From NCBI GenBank assembly GCA_024277475.1, contig JAJRVC010000209.1, forward strand, positions 1 through 22,798: a stretch of 22,798 nt of DNA, read 5' to 3'. The DNA comes from Deltaproteobacteria bacterium (GTDB lineage: Bacteria; Desulfobacterota; Desulfobacteria; Desulfobacterales; JAFDCJ01). Positions 15,840-22,681 of this stretch are shown piece by piece; positions within the stretch are counted from its first letter, which is position 1, and every line of letters begins with the position of its first letter. The translations under genes and the position numbers were made by a program. Below the pieces are notes generated by a model. The model saw only the letters and a list, made by a program, of their open reading frames with translations, was not told the DNA's origin and searched no databases.

Positions 15840-16337
15840 TTATTCATATTGATCTAAAATCTTCTCGACGTCACCGGAGGTTAAGCGTCCGTGCATGTCA
15901 TCGTTAATTTTGACCACCGGTCCCAGACTGCAGCAGCCGATACAGCGTACGGATGCCAGGGTAAAGCGCTTATCATCAGTTGTTTGGCCGTTGCCGATGC
16001 CAAGCGAATCCTCGATTTTTTCGCGCACCCTTTCCGCTCCCCTGACATGACAGGCAGTACCCAGACAGACTGAAACAATGTTACGGCCCCTGGGTTCGAG
16101 GCTGAACGTACTGTAAAAGGTGGCTACACCATAAATCTTGCTGTAGGGAACCCCGATTTTGGCCGCAAGATATGCAAGCGCCGGTTGGGGCAGATAGTTA
16201 TAGCGCTTTTGAATGGCCTGAAGTATCATAATCAGATTTTCTTTGTCACTGTTGAATTCTTCTTCGATAATCGAATCCAATTCCATGTAGTCGATCGGTT
16301 CGCTTTGATCGACGGTCTGCACACCTGCCTTATTCAT
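15840..16337 (-). CDS. NuoE-like [2Fe-2S] subunit
   Basis: A 165-residue thioredoxin-like [2Fe-2S] protein of the NuoE/HydC family. Ligands are visible: Cys91 and Cys96 in VCLGTACHVRG, and Cys132 and Cys136 in RCIGCCSLGPVVKIND. The N-terminal helical part (about 20-80, ending KIYGVATFYSTFSL) is typical. It partners the NuoF-like protein encoded 24 bases downstream. AAGGAG lies eight bases before the ATG. The 292-base gap upstream holds an inverted repeat but no gene. The ferredoxin-rich NuoF partner and HdrA neighbour place it in a soluble complex, not in respiratory complex I, for which no membrane subunits are present. Confidence 0.95.
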   Translation of the reverse strand: MNKAGVQTVDQSEPIDYMELDSIIEEEFNSDKENLIMILQAIQKRYNYLPQPALAYLAAKIGVPYSKIYGVATFYSTFSLEPRGRNIVSVCLGTACHVRGAERVREKIEDSLGIGNGQTTDDKRFTLASVRCIGCCSLGPVVKINDDMHGRLTSGDVEKILDQYE

Positions 16338-16458
16338 TCAAAAATCTCCTTTTGACAATAGAGACAGCAAAGATGTTATAGTGCCTATCTAAATATATTT
16401 GAAATTTGCCTCAACTTTGAATCAATGTTGATCATAGCTTCGACGCCTCGGGTAATGC

Positions 16459-16520
16459 GAGTGTTCAGTGTTCAGGAGGGATGATTCTCCCTGTGCTGGA
16501 CCCCTGAGCATTGAACACTC
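16459..16520. repeat. Imperfect inverted repeat of GTGTTCA units
   Basis: GAGTGTTCAGTGTTCAGGAG (16459-16478) pairs with CCCCTGAGCATTGAACACTC (16501-16520) at 17 of 20 positions around a 22-base loop. The left arm is itself a direct repeat of GTGTTCA. It lies between the small hdrA gene and nuoE and may slow or process the operon transcript. Confidence 0.7.
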
Positions 16521-16629
16521 AAAAAACTATTGATTGCAATATCCAATCGAAACTGTTTGGCATATTTAGGCAAACAATCGGCATATAAAAACCTAACAGG
16601 CCGTAGTTATCAGAAAACAAGCGTGGTCT

Positions 16630-17019
16630 TCACCCCACAGAGGCATTTTGCAGGACCACGGGACAATTTTCAACACAGGCGCCGCATCCGGTGCAGCGAT
16701 CCTCGATGATACTGCGGGCGCGCTTTCTGACTTTGACTTTGAAATTTCCGGGGGACCCCTCTACACTTTCAAGGTCCGCGTAGGTGATCAGTTCGATGTT
16801 TAGGTGCCGGCCGACCTCGACCAGTTTCGGTGAGATAATTCACATGGCACAGTCATTGGTAGGAAACGTCTTGTCCAACTGGGACATTACACCGCCGATG
16901 GAAGGCGATTTTTCCAGCAGGTAAACATAATACCCGGAATTGGCCAGGTCCACTGCGGACTGCATACCGGCAATCCCGCCGCCGACTACCAGTACCGAAC
17001 CTTTTACGATTTTTGCCAT
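16630..17019 (-). CDS. hdrA: Stand-alone HdrA N-terminal FAD (Rossmann) fragment, selenoprotein
   Basis: Reading the UGA at 16842-16840 as selenocysteine gives a continuous 129-residue protein. It begins with a dinucleotide-binding motif, [18 protein letters not shown] (9-26), then [37 protein letters not shown] with Sec60 where most HdrA proteins have Cys, and ends shortly after one [4Fe-4S] motif, Cys109/112/115/119 in [11 protein letters not shown]. This is the N-terminal third of an HdrA core and stops where the 1085-residue protein picks the sequence up. It has its own ribosome binding site (GGAG, nine bases before ATG) and promoter and is first in the operon. The open frame, SECIS and regulation argue for a real split subunit; a truncated leftover is the alternative. 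A standard caller would miss it. Confidence 0.85.
16807..16842 (-). promoter_or_regulatory. Sec UGA codon and bacterial SECIS-like hairpin in the small hdrA gene
   Basis: The UGA (16842-16840) is followed after 15 bases by the 6-bp stem CUGGUC/GGCCGG (with two G-U pairs) and the six-base loop GAGGUC (16824-16807). The loop resembles AGGUCU of the E. coli fdhF SECIS, begins with G, and lies 21 bases from the UGA, as required. Confidence 0.8.
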
Positions 17020-17097
17020 TGTTGAATCTCCTGCAAAAAATTAGCCTGAATTATTACCGGCAATCAAATTCACCGGATCTTTTAACAAAAAGGCTGA

Positions 17098-17126
17098 AAC
17101 ATACCTTCTGGGGCTGAGGTTGTCAA
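17098..17126 (-). promoter_or_regulatory. sigma70-like promoter of the Hdr/Nuo/Flx operon
   Basis: On the minus strand a perfect TTGACA (17126-17121), a 17-base spacer and TATGTT (17103-17098) place a start near 17,091, about 70 bases before the small hdrA gene. This is the only promoter-like sequence I see upstream of the operon; no sigma54 site was found there. Confidence 0.65.
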
Positions 17127-17184
17127 TAGATTTTTCTGAGACTGCGCTCGGAAAAGTGGTTCTTGCCGGGCTGCGGTTTCAGAA

Positions 17185-17313
17185 CACAGAAGACAGCGGC
17201 CGGAGGTCCGAGTTCGGAAGTCGGGGGGCAGGGGTCAGAGGACGGATGAAGGATGAAGGATGATGGATGACGGAGGAAGAGGGCCAGAGGACAGAGGTCG
17301 GAAGTCAGATGAG
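17185..17313. repeat. GGATGAAGGATGA and AGAGGTCGGAAGTC microrepeats
   Basis: Two interleaved families: GGATGAAGGATGAAGGATGA and TGGATGACGG in the middle, flanked by GAGTTCGGAAGTCGG, GGGTCAGAGGAC, GGCCAGAGGACAGAGGTC and GGAAGTCAGATGAG. The outer family matches 5062-5113. Confidence 0.8.
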
Positions 17314-17436
17314 CGCCTTGGCTCTTTGAGCAAAAGCCACTCCCACGAGAAGTTGAGTTAATAACATTGACCCGATACCCTCAGTTTTTTGCAACATGTT
17401 GTCAGAAACTGAAGCTGTCGGGTGCCAACCCAACCG

Positions 17437-17495
17437 CCGGCCCAAAAAAAGCGGCCGGTACAATCGAAAAGAAACGTCGAACGTCCAACATCGAA
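17437..17495. repeat. Composite dispersed repeat, copy 2
   Basis: Hairpin CCGGCC-CAAAAAAAGC-GGCCGG (17437-17458), then TCGAAAAGAAAC and units GTCGAACGTCC and AACATCGAA. It is the same arrangement, in the same orientation, as 3123-3179. Confidence 0.6.
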
Positions 17496-17692
17496 TAATG
17501 AATTCTGTCAATTTTATTAAAAGAACTGAGCAACACCCGGCGCTTGCGCCTCCGGCCTGTAAGCATACGGGATAGAAGCCTCCGGGCTGGAAGCACTGTG
17601 CGAGCGATACCACAAATCTTCAATCTTCAATTCCCCGATAAAGCGGGATTTCCGCTCCGCTACGACCGGCTGACCGGCTAAGCTTGTCCTGG

Positions 17693-19366
17693 TTAGGCCG
17701 CTATCCTGAGTGCATTTTCCGTGACAGTTCGAATTTCATTGGGTGTAAACGGTTTGGGAAGGTAGTCGATGGCCCCCATCCGGGCACTTTCAACAGCCGT
17801 CTCGATGCTTGCATAGCCGGTGATGATAATAACCTTTGTTTCAGGGGCATTGTCACGAACCGCTTTCAAGAGTTCGAGTCCTCGCACCCCGGGAATCTTG
17901 AGATCGAGGAGCACGAGCTTGTAAGATCTTGACTGGATTTTGTCGAGGGCTTCATCTTTGGTGACGGCCTGATCCACGTGATAGCCCTTTTTTGCAAGAA
18001 TTTTTCGAATATTGTTATTGACCGCAACTTCATCGTCGATCACCAAAATGTTTTTGAAAGCAGGCTGCCGGACCTCTTCCTGATGAGGCGTCATACGCAT
18101 CACCGGTTTTTCCATTTTACGGGCGAACTCTTTTTTGAGTTCTTCATAGGGAGTGACGACACTATCCTCGTGGTGCAGTTTCAGGACATATTCAGGACCG
18201 GTTACGGCGATAACTTCCTCATAATCGAAAGGCTGGTCAATGCCGATAAACTTTTTGGCATCAAACCCTTTTGCTTTTCGGGCCTGGCCTTTTCCGGCCC
18301 TTTTGCGAGGGCATTTCGCGGTTTTGGTGCCGGCCTTGCATGTGGCACCCAATTTTTGGAAAATGTCGCAGACCATGCTGCCCACTTCACAGTAATTTTC
18401 CAGGGATTCAGGGACCGTGACTTCTACAACCGGTGTATCCGAGCGCGTGAGTCTTTGGGTATAATCGTCGCCGGTATATTTGGCGACTTCATCCCTGTCA
18501 AACGGCATATCAACGTCGATGGTAACCGGTTCTTCGGCCTTCATTTGGGCCAAATTTTGCTTGAGTTCCTCATAGGCAAGGAAGGTAACCCCTTCCTGAT
18601 ACAGATTATGGACGTATTCAGGGCCGGTAATCGACACCACCTCTTCATAATTGAAAGGCTGGTCGATACCGATCAGTTTGGTGGCATCAAAACTTTTATC
18701 TTTTTTAGCCGTTTTGTCCTTTTTAGCTTTTTTGCGGGGGCACTCCGCGGTTTTTGCACCGACTTTGCATGTGGTCCCCAATTTTTTAAAGATGTCGCAA
18801 ACCATACTACCCACCTCACAATAATTTTCCAGGGACTGCGGCATTTTGACTTCAACGACCGGCATGTCCGAACGGCCTAGCAGGGTGGCATAGTCGTCGC
18901 CGGTGTATTCGGCAACCTCATCGGTCTCAAAGGGGACATCAATGTCGATCACATCGATCGTCTCTTTTTCAGCATTTTTTAGCGGCGCTTCAACCAATTT
19001 TCCGGACAACACACCTTCGACAGTGCTCCTAAGCTCATCAGGCGTAAACGGTTTGGGAATGTAATCCAGCGCCCCCAATCGGATGGCTTTCATGGCTGTG
19101 TCGGTGGAAGCATAGGCTGTCATCATAACCGCCTTTGTCAGCGGCCATTCTTTTTTTACCATTTTAAGCAATTCAAGACCATTTTTCCCAGGCATCACGA
19201 TATCGGAAATCAAAAGAGAGAAACTTTCTTTAGCCATTTTTTCCATAGCATGCCGGGCACTCAGGGCATGGGTGACCTCAAAGTTATTTTTTGAAAGGAT
19301 CTTTTCGACGTTATGACAAATTCGCTTTTCATCATCAACGACGATGATTTTGGTTGGTTTCTCCAT
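17693..19366 (-). CDS. Double-receiver response regulator with a duplicated four-cysteine middle module
   Basis: A 557-residue protein with receiver domains at both ends. The N-terminal one (about 5-120) has phosphorylatable Asp55 (LISDIVMPG) and Lys105; the C-terminal one (about 438-555) has Asp488 (LLDLKIPG) and Lys538. Between them a unit of about 145 residues occurs twice (137-275 and 281-420). Each copy holds IDVxxPFxxDEVAxYTGDDY, then a cysteine block of spacing C-x6-C-x9-C-x8-C (183/190/200/209 and 326/333/343/352), a Lys-rich linker, and a related IGIDQPFxYEEV...TGPEYV segment. There is no DNA-binding or enzymatic output domain. The cysteines could bind metal or sense redox; this is inference. 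CGGAGG precedes the ATG and a sigma54 promoter lies upstream. I know no name for the middle module. Confidence 0.9.
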   Translation of the reverse strand: MEKPTKIIVVDDEKRICHNVEKILSKNNFEVTHALSARHAMEKMAKESFSLLISDIVMPGKNGLELLKMVKKEWPLTKAVMMTAYASTDTAMKAIRLGALDYIPKPFTPDELRSTVEGVLSGKLVEAPLKNAEKETIDVIDIDVPFETDEVAEYTGDDYATLLGRSDMPVVEVKMPQSLENYCEVGSMVCDIFKKLGTTCKVGAKTAECPRKKAKKDKTAKKDKSFDATKLIGIDQPFNYEEVVSITGPEYVHNLYQEGVTFLAYEELKQNLAQMKAEEPVTIDVDMPFDRDEVAKYTGDDYTQRLTRSDTPVVEVTVPESLENYCEVGSMVCDIFQKLGATCKAGTKTAKCPRKRAGKGQARKAKGFDAKKFIGIDQPFDYEEVIAVTGPEYVLKLHHEDSVVTPYEELKKEFARKMEKPVMRMTPHQEEVRQPAFKNILVIDDEVAVNNNIRKILAKKGYHVDQAVTKDEALDKIQSRSYKLVLLDLKIPGVRGLELLKAVRDNAPETKVIIITGYASIETAVESARMGAIDYLPKPFTPNEIRTVTENALRIAA

Positions 19367-19781
19367 TTTTTTCCTCCGTAGAATTAAATTATCGCTTGAA
19401 TTCAGAATATGAGTTTCGGATTAATTAATTAAATAATATTTTTATTTGTTGGCTATTGAATATTGGAACAGCATTTTCCATGCCAAAATTTTAATAGTCT
19501 TATAACATACCTAAATATAACATAAAATTGCTTGAGTGGATTTTTATAAAAAGCGAATCGTATAAAAAAAATATACAGAATTCCTAATACAGAAAGCGGA
19601 TAACCCGTAATGCGATTAGGCGGAAAGCTGCAAAGCGGAAAACGAAATATAGGGATAGTATGCTGATTTTAATAGAATAATATGCTGTACAGTCGGGCTT
19701 GAACGAAATGCGGCAACAAACATATAACTCAGAGTGAGGGGTTTACGATGGAGTGTATAAAAAATAAATACAGTGAATTTT
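19367..19781. other. AT-rich regulatory spacer
   Basis: No gene is seen. It carries the sigma54 promoter at 19470-19485. Upstream of it are direct repeats that could be activator sites: GCGGAAA twice near 19620-19640 and TATGCTG twice near 19658-19688. No clear palindromic enhancer was found. Confidence 0.6.
19470..19485 (-). promoter_or_regulatory. sigma54 (RpoN) promoter of the double-receiver gene
   Basis: Minus-strand TGGCATGGAAAATGCT fits the TGGCAyG-N4-TTGCw consensus with the GG and GC doublets at the required spacing. Transcription would start near 19,459, about 90 bases before the double-receiver ATG. The adjacent upstream gene encodes a sigma54 activator. Confidence 0.75.
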
Positions 19782-21209
19782 TTATTGCTGCGCTGATTTG
19801 TGTCGCCGAGGGCTGATACCGTATTTTTTCATTAGATTATGAAAATTGCTACGTTGTAATCCGACGCTTTGGGCGGCCTGGGTAACATTCCACTTGTTTT
19901 TTTTGAGTGCTTTCAAAATGAAATTCTTCTCGACTTTGCGCACGGCCTTGCGGCGGATTTCTTTCTTGATGCGTTTCAACTCCTCATTGGTTGAGGGAAT
20001 ATTCTCCAGCAACTGCTCAATATCGCTGCTATCTCCCAGCATTGGCAGGTCGTTCGGTGAAATTAGATCGCTTTCGCACAGAATGGCCGCCCGTTCAATT
20101 GTATTTCGCAGTTGCCGGACATTACCGGGCCAATCATATTCCGTTAAGCGGCCTACGGATTCATTGTCAAAGCCCGTGATGGACTTACCCATATTTTCAC
20201 CAAACTGATTTAAAAAATGATAGGCAATCGGTAAGATGTCTATTTTTCGCGCCTTTAGCGGCGGCAACAGGATCGGGTAGACATCGATGCGATAGTAGAA
20301 ATCTTCTCTGAAAGAACCTTCAGCCACCATTTCCTGCAGATTCTTATTGGTTGCGAAAACTAAACGAATGTTAACCTGTAAAGGGGAGCGGGCGCCTAAA
20401 GGAAGAAATTCGCGGGTTTCCAAAAAGCGCAACAGTTTGCCTTGAACCTCCAGGCTGATATTGCTGATTTCATCGAGAAAAATAGTTCCGCCATCCGCTA
20501 TTTTGAAAATACCGTCCTTATTTTTATCTGCTCCGGTGAAAGCACCTTTCATATAGCCGAATAATTCGCTTTCCAGTAAATTGCTCGACAATGTACCGCA
20601 GTCCACTGCAAAGAAGACCTCTTTACTCCTGCGGCTGTTGGTATGTACGGCTCTGGCCACCAGTTCTTTGCCGGTTCCGCTTTCACCCTGCACCAGAACC
20701 GTGGAATCGGTGGGCGCCACTTTCTGGATCATGGTGATAACCTGCTTGATTTTCGGGCTGCTGCCGATAAGTTTATGCGAAACCAACTTACCCTTTTTTA
20801 TCCGTTGCTGTAGTTTTCGATTTTGCAGCCTGATTTCCCTTTCGGCCACAGCCTGGTGGACAATGGCCCGCAGTTCATCCGGGGTAAATGGCTTGGGAAG
20901 GTAATCCAAGGCACCTATTTTCATAACCTCCACAGCCGAGGAAACGCTGGCATAACCGGTCATCACGATCACAGGCGTGTCGGGATAAGTGTCTTTTACC
21001 CGGCGCAATACCTCCATGCCGCCCAAGCTGCTCATTTTTAAATCGGTGATAATAATATCAAACGGTTTGGTATCCATCATTTTTAGGGCGTCATAGCCGT
21101 TGAGGGCATAATCCACCTCATAATCCAGCTTGGTCAGTATCCTGGTGCAGCTGCGACAGATATTGAGTTCGTCATCGATAATCAGGATGCGGGGACTATC
21201 CTGCGGCAT
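19782..21209 (-). CDS. NtrC-family sigma54-dependent response regulator
   Basis: A 475-residue activator with the full three-domain plan: receiver (about 6-120, phosphorylatable Asp56 in IITDLKM, Lys106), AAA+ sigma54-contact domain (about 145-380) with Walker A GESGTGKE (175-182), GAFTGA (222-227), Walker B GGTIFLDE (240-247) and an arginine-finger region, and a Fis-type helix-turn-helix (about 425-466, NVTQAAQSVGLQRSNFHNLM). It should oligomerise when phosphorylated and open RpoN promoters. ATG 21209 is chosen because the receiver begins right after it; the longer frame upstream is shadow sequence from the kinase gene. It overlaps the kinase gene by 14 bases, so the pair are translationally coupled partners. 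The sigma54 promoter downstream is a likely target. Confidence 0.96.
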   Translation of the reverse strand: MPQDSPRILIIDDELNICRSCTRILTKLDYEVDYALNGYDALKMMDTKPFDIIITDLKMSSLGGMEVLRRVKDTYPDTPVIVMTGYASVSSAVEVMKIGALDYLPKPFTPDELRAIVHQAVAEREIRLQNRKLQQRIKKGKLVSHKLIGSSPKIKQVITMIQKVAPTDSTVLVQGESGTGKELVARAVHTNSRRSKEVFFAVDCGTLSSNLLESELFGYMKGAFTGADKNKDGIFKIADGGTIFLDEISNISLEVQGKLLRFLETREFLPLGARSPLQVNIRLVFATNKNLQEMVAEGSFREDFYYRIDVYPILLPPLKARKIDILPIAYHFLNQFGENMGKSITGFDNESVGRLTEYDWPGNVRQLRNTIERAAILCESDLISPNDLPMLGDSSDIEQLLENIPSTNEELKRIKKEIRRKAVRKVEKNFILKALKKNKWNVTQAAQSVGLQRSNFHNLMKKYGISPRRHKSAQQ

Positions 21210-22638
21210 GGTCTTCACCCGGTGTGATTGGAAGCCTGATTGTAAACGTGGTGCCCCGGCCTGATTGGCTGTCAACATTGATGGTACCGTTGTGCTGTTC
21301 GATAATTCCATGAGTGATGGCCAATCCGAGCCCATTGCCATTATCTTTGGTGGTGTAAAACGGATCGAAAATTCGGACCAGGTCCGTTTTATCAATTCCT
21401 TCTCCCGTGTCACTCACGGCAATCTCGATGGTTTCCGGCTGTGGTTTGTAGGCGGTGGAAATCGATATGGTTCCACCGGCATCAGTGGCTTCGACGGCGT
21501 TGATGATTAAATTGATGATAGACTGCTGGATCTGACCTTTATCTAATTGAACGGGGGGTATATCTGCTCCCGGTTGGTAAATTAAGGTTACATCTTTAAA
21601 GGCTGCCTGTTTGTTGGTTAAAACGACACTCTCACTAACGACATTATTGATATTACACGGTTTTCTTGCGGGAGTGGATTGACGGGCAAAATCCAGCAGG
21701 CTGGTGACAATTTTACGGCAGCGCAGTGTTTCCCTGGTGATGGTTTCCAGTTCCTGGTAATTTGGATCGTGCGGGTCGAGATCCTCAAGGATCAACATGG
21801 AGGTGGTCAAAATAGTCGTCAGAGGGTTATTGATTTCATGGGCAACACCGGCAGACAAACGTCCGACAGAAGCCAGCTTTTCCTGCTGCATCATAGTTTT
21901 TTGAACATTGATGTCATTGGTGATGTCTCTGGATATTTCAATGGCGCCGATTACATCACCATTTTCAAGCAGTGGATAGGTAGAAATTGAATAGTAAATT
22001 TCTTTGTTGTCCCTGTCAAGATGGATGTGAGTGGTTTGTGACGGCTTTTCCGTCTTCATGGTCTGGATCAGTGGGCAGGGATGATGCTCTCCGGAACAGG
22101 GCAGGTTCTGGTGATGGGTGATTTCATAACAGTACCGTCCGATAACATCTTTGCGTTGAAGACCCAGTCTGTTCAGCAGGCTTTCATTGATGTCCATAAT
22201 CTTGTAATCATAGGCGATAACCAACACATCTTCCTGGATCAGTTCGTTGATGATCATCTTATATCGTGCACGGGTTTCCTGAAGTTGCTGATCTGTTTTT
22301 TTCTGCAGAATGGAAATCCGGGAGATTTCCCAGAAGAGCTGGGCCGTCGCGTTGGCTATGGCCCGCACGGTCTTCTTTTTTTTGTTCAGGATATCATTGT
22401 AGATATCCATGTCGCTTGTAAGTTCGATGATGAGATCAATGTCGTCTCTTTTAAAAAAATCGTTATAATCATGGGTAACGAAAAGCCCATTTTTTTTCGC
22501 TTTTACATAACCGGGCGCATCCTCATTCAAATCCGCAACGGCAACAACCTTGGGATCTATCTCCTGAAATGCATGGCGTTGAATCACTTCTATTAATCGT
22601 TTACAGCGGGATCCTCCACCGACGACAGCGATGTTCAT
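21196..22638 (-). CDS. Histidine kinase with N-terminal Rossmann-like domain and Cys/His-rich PAS
   Basis: A 480-residue soluble kinase with no membrane segment. Residues 1-105 start with a dinucleotide-binding pattern, MNIAVVGGGSRCKRLIEVI, followed by VVAVADLNEDAPG (second strand with Asp) and DIDLIIELTSD, like the NAD(P)-binding domain of Gfo/Idh or homoserine dehydrogenase-type proteins. A PAS domain (about 125-240) contains CYEITHHQNLPCSGEHHPCP (170-189). HisKA has the phospho-His267 (GVAHEINNPLT), and the HATPase has the N box (Asn380), DTGEG (410-414) and GNGLGLA (434-440). It probably phosphorylates the sigma54 activator that overlaps its end. Sensing of NAD(P)(H) or redox state is inferred. 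The ATG at 22638 is preceded by GGGAG; a TTG six bases upstream is not used here. Confidence 0.95.
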   Translation of the reverse strand: MNIAVVGGGSRCKRLIEVIQRHAFQEIDPKVVAVADLNEDAPGYVKAKKNGLFVTHDYNDFFKRDDIDLIIELTSDMDIYNDILNKKKKTVRAIANATAQLFWEISRISILQKKTDQQLQETRARYKMIINELIQEDVLVIAYDYKIMDINESLLNRLGLQRKDVIGRYCYEITHHQNLPCSGEHHPCPLIQTMKTEKPSQTTHIHLDRDNKEIYYSISTYPLLENGDVIGAIEISRDITNDINVQKTMMQQEKLASVGRLSAGVAHEINNPLTTILTTSMLILEDLDPHDPNYQELETITRETLRCRKIVTSLLDFARQSTPARKPCNINNVVSESVVLTNKQAAFKDVTLIYQPGADIPPVQLDKGQIQQSIINLIINAVEATDAGGTISISTAYKPQPETIEIAVSDTGEGIDKTDLVRIFDPFYTTKDNGNGLGLAITHGIIEQHNGTINVDSQSGRGTTFTIRLPITPGEDHAAG

Positions 22639-22681
22639 GGTCAATCTCCCTAATTAGTTAGTTTCCATCCATAAATGGCCC

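Larger units (their letters stand above)
17127..17692. other. Gene-free spacer filled with repeats
   Basis: The stretch between the operon promoter and the double-receiver gene holds no credible gene. It contains the tracts listed at 17185-17313 and 17437-17495, direct copies of GCCTCCGG-CTG-AAGC around 17550-17595, and a short hairpin CCCCGATAAAGCGGG at about 17634-17648. Open frames here are made of repeat sequence. Confidence 0.7.

Noticed and set aside
15815..15840. Idea that nuoE/nuoF belong to respiratory complex I.
   Set aside because: No NuoA, H, J-N or B-D genes are present; the NuoF has extra ferredoxin domains and the neighbours are HdrA, MvhD and Flx-type.
16559..16576. TGGCATATTTAGGCAAA on the plus strand as a sigma54 promoter.
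   Set aside because: The GG-to-GC spacing is one base short, and no plus-strand gene follows.
17305..17613. A 102-codon minus-strand open frame before the operon.
   Set aside because: Its sequence is built from dispersed repeat units and a hairpin, has no family match that I recognise and no ribosome binding site.
17978..18880. A 300-codon open frame on the plus strand.
   Set aside because: It is a mirror frame of the double-receiver gene, kept open by the codon bias of its repeats; the minus-strand protein has clear domains.
21210..21413. Upstream extension of the sigma54 activator by 68 residues.
   Set aside because: The extra residues are an antisense-like shadow within the kinase gene and precede a complete receiver domain; ATG 21209 is the natural start.
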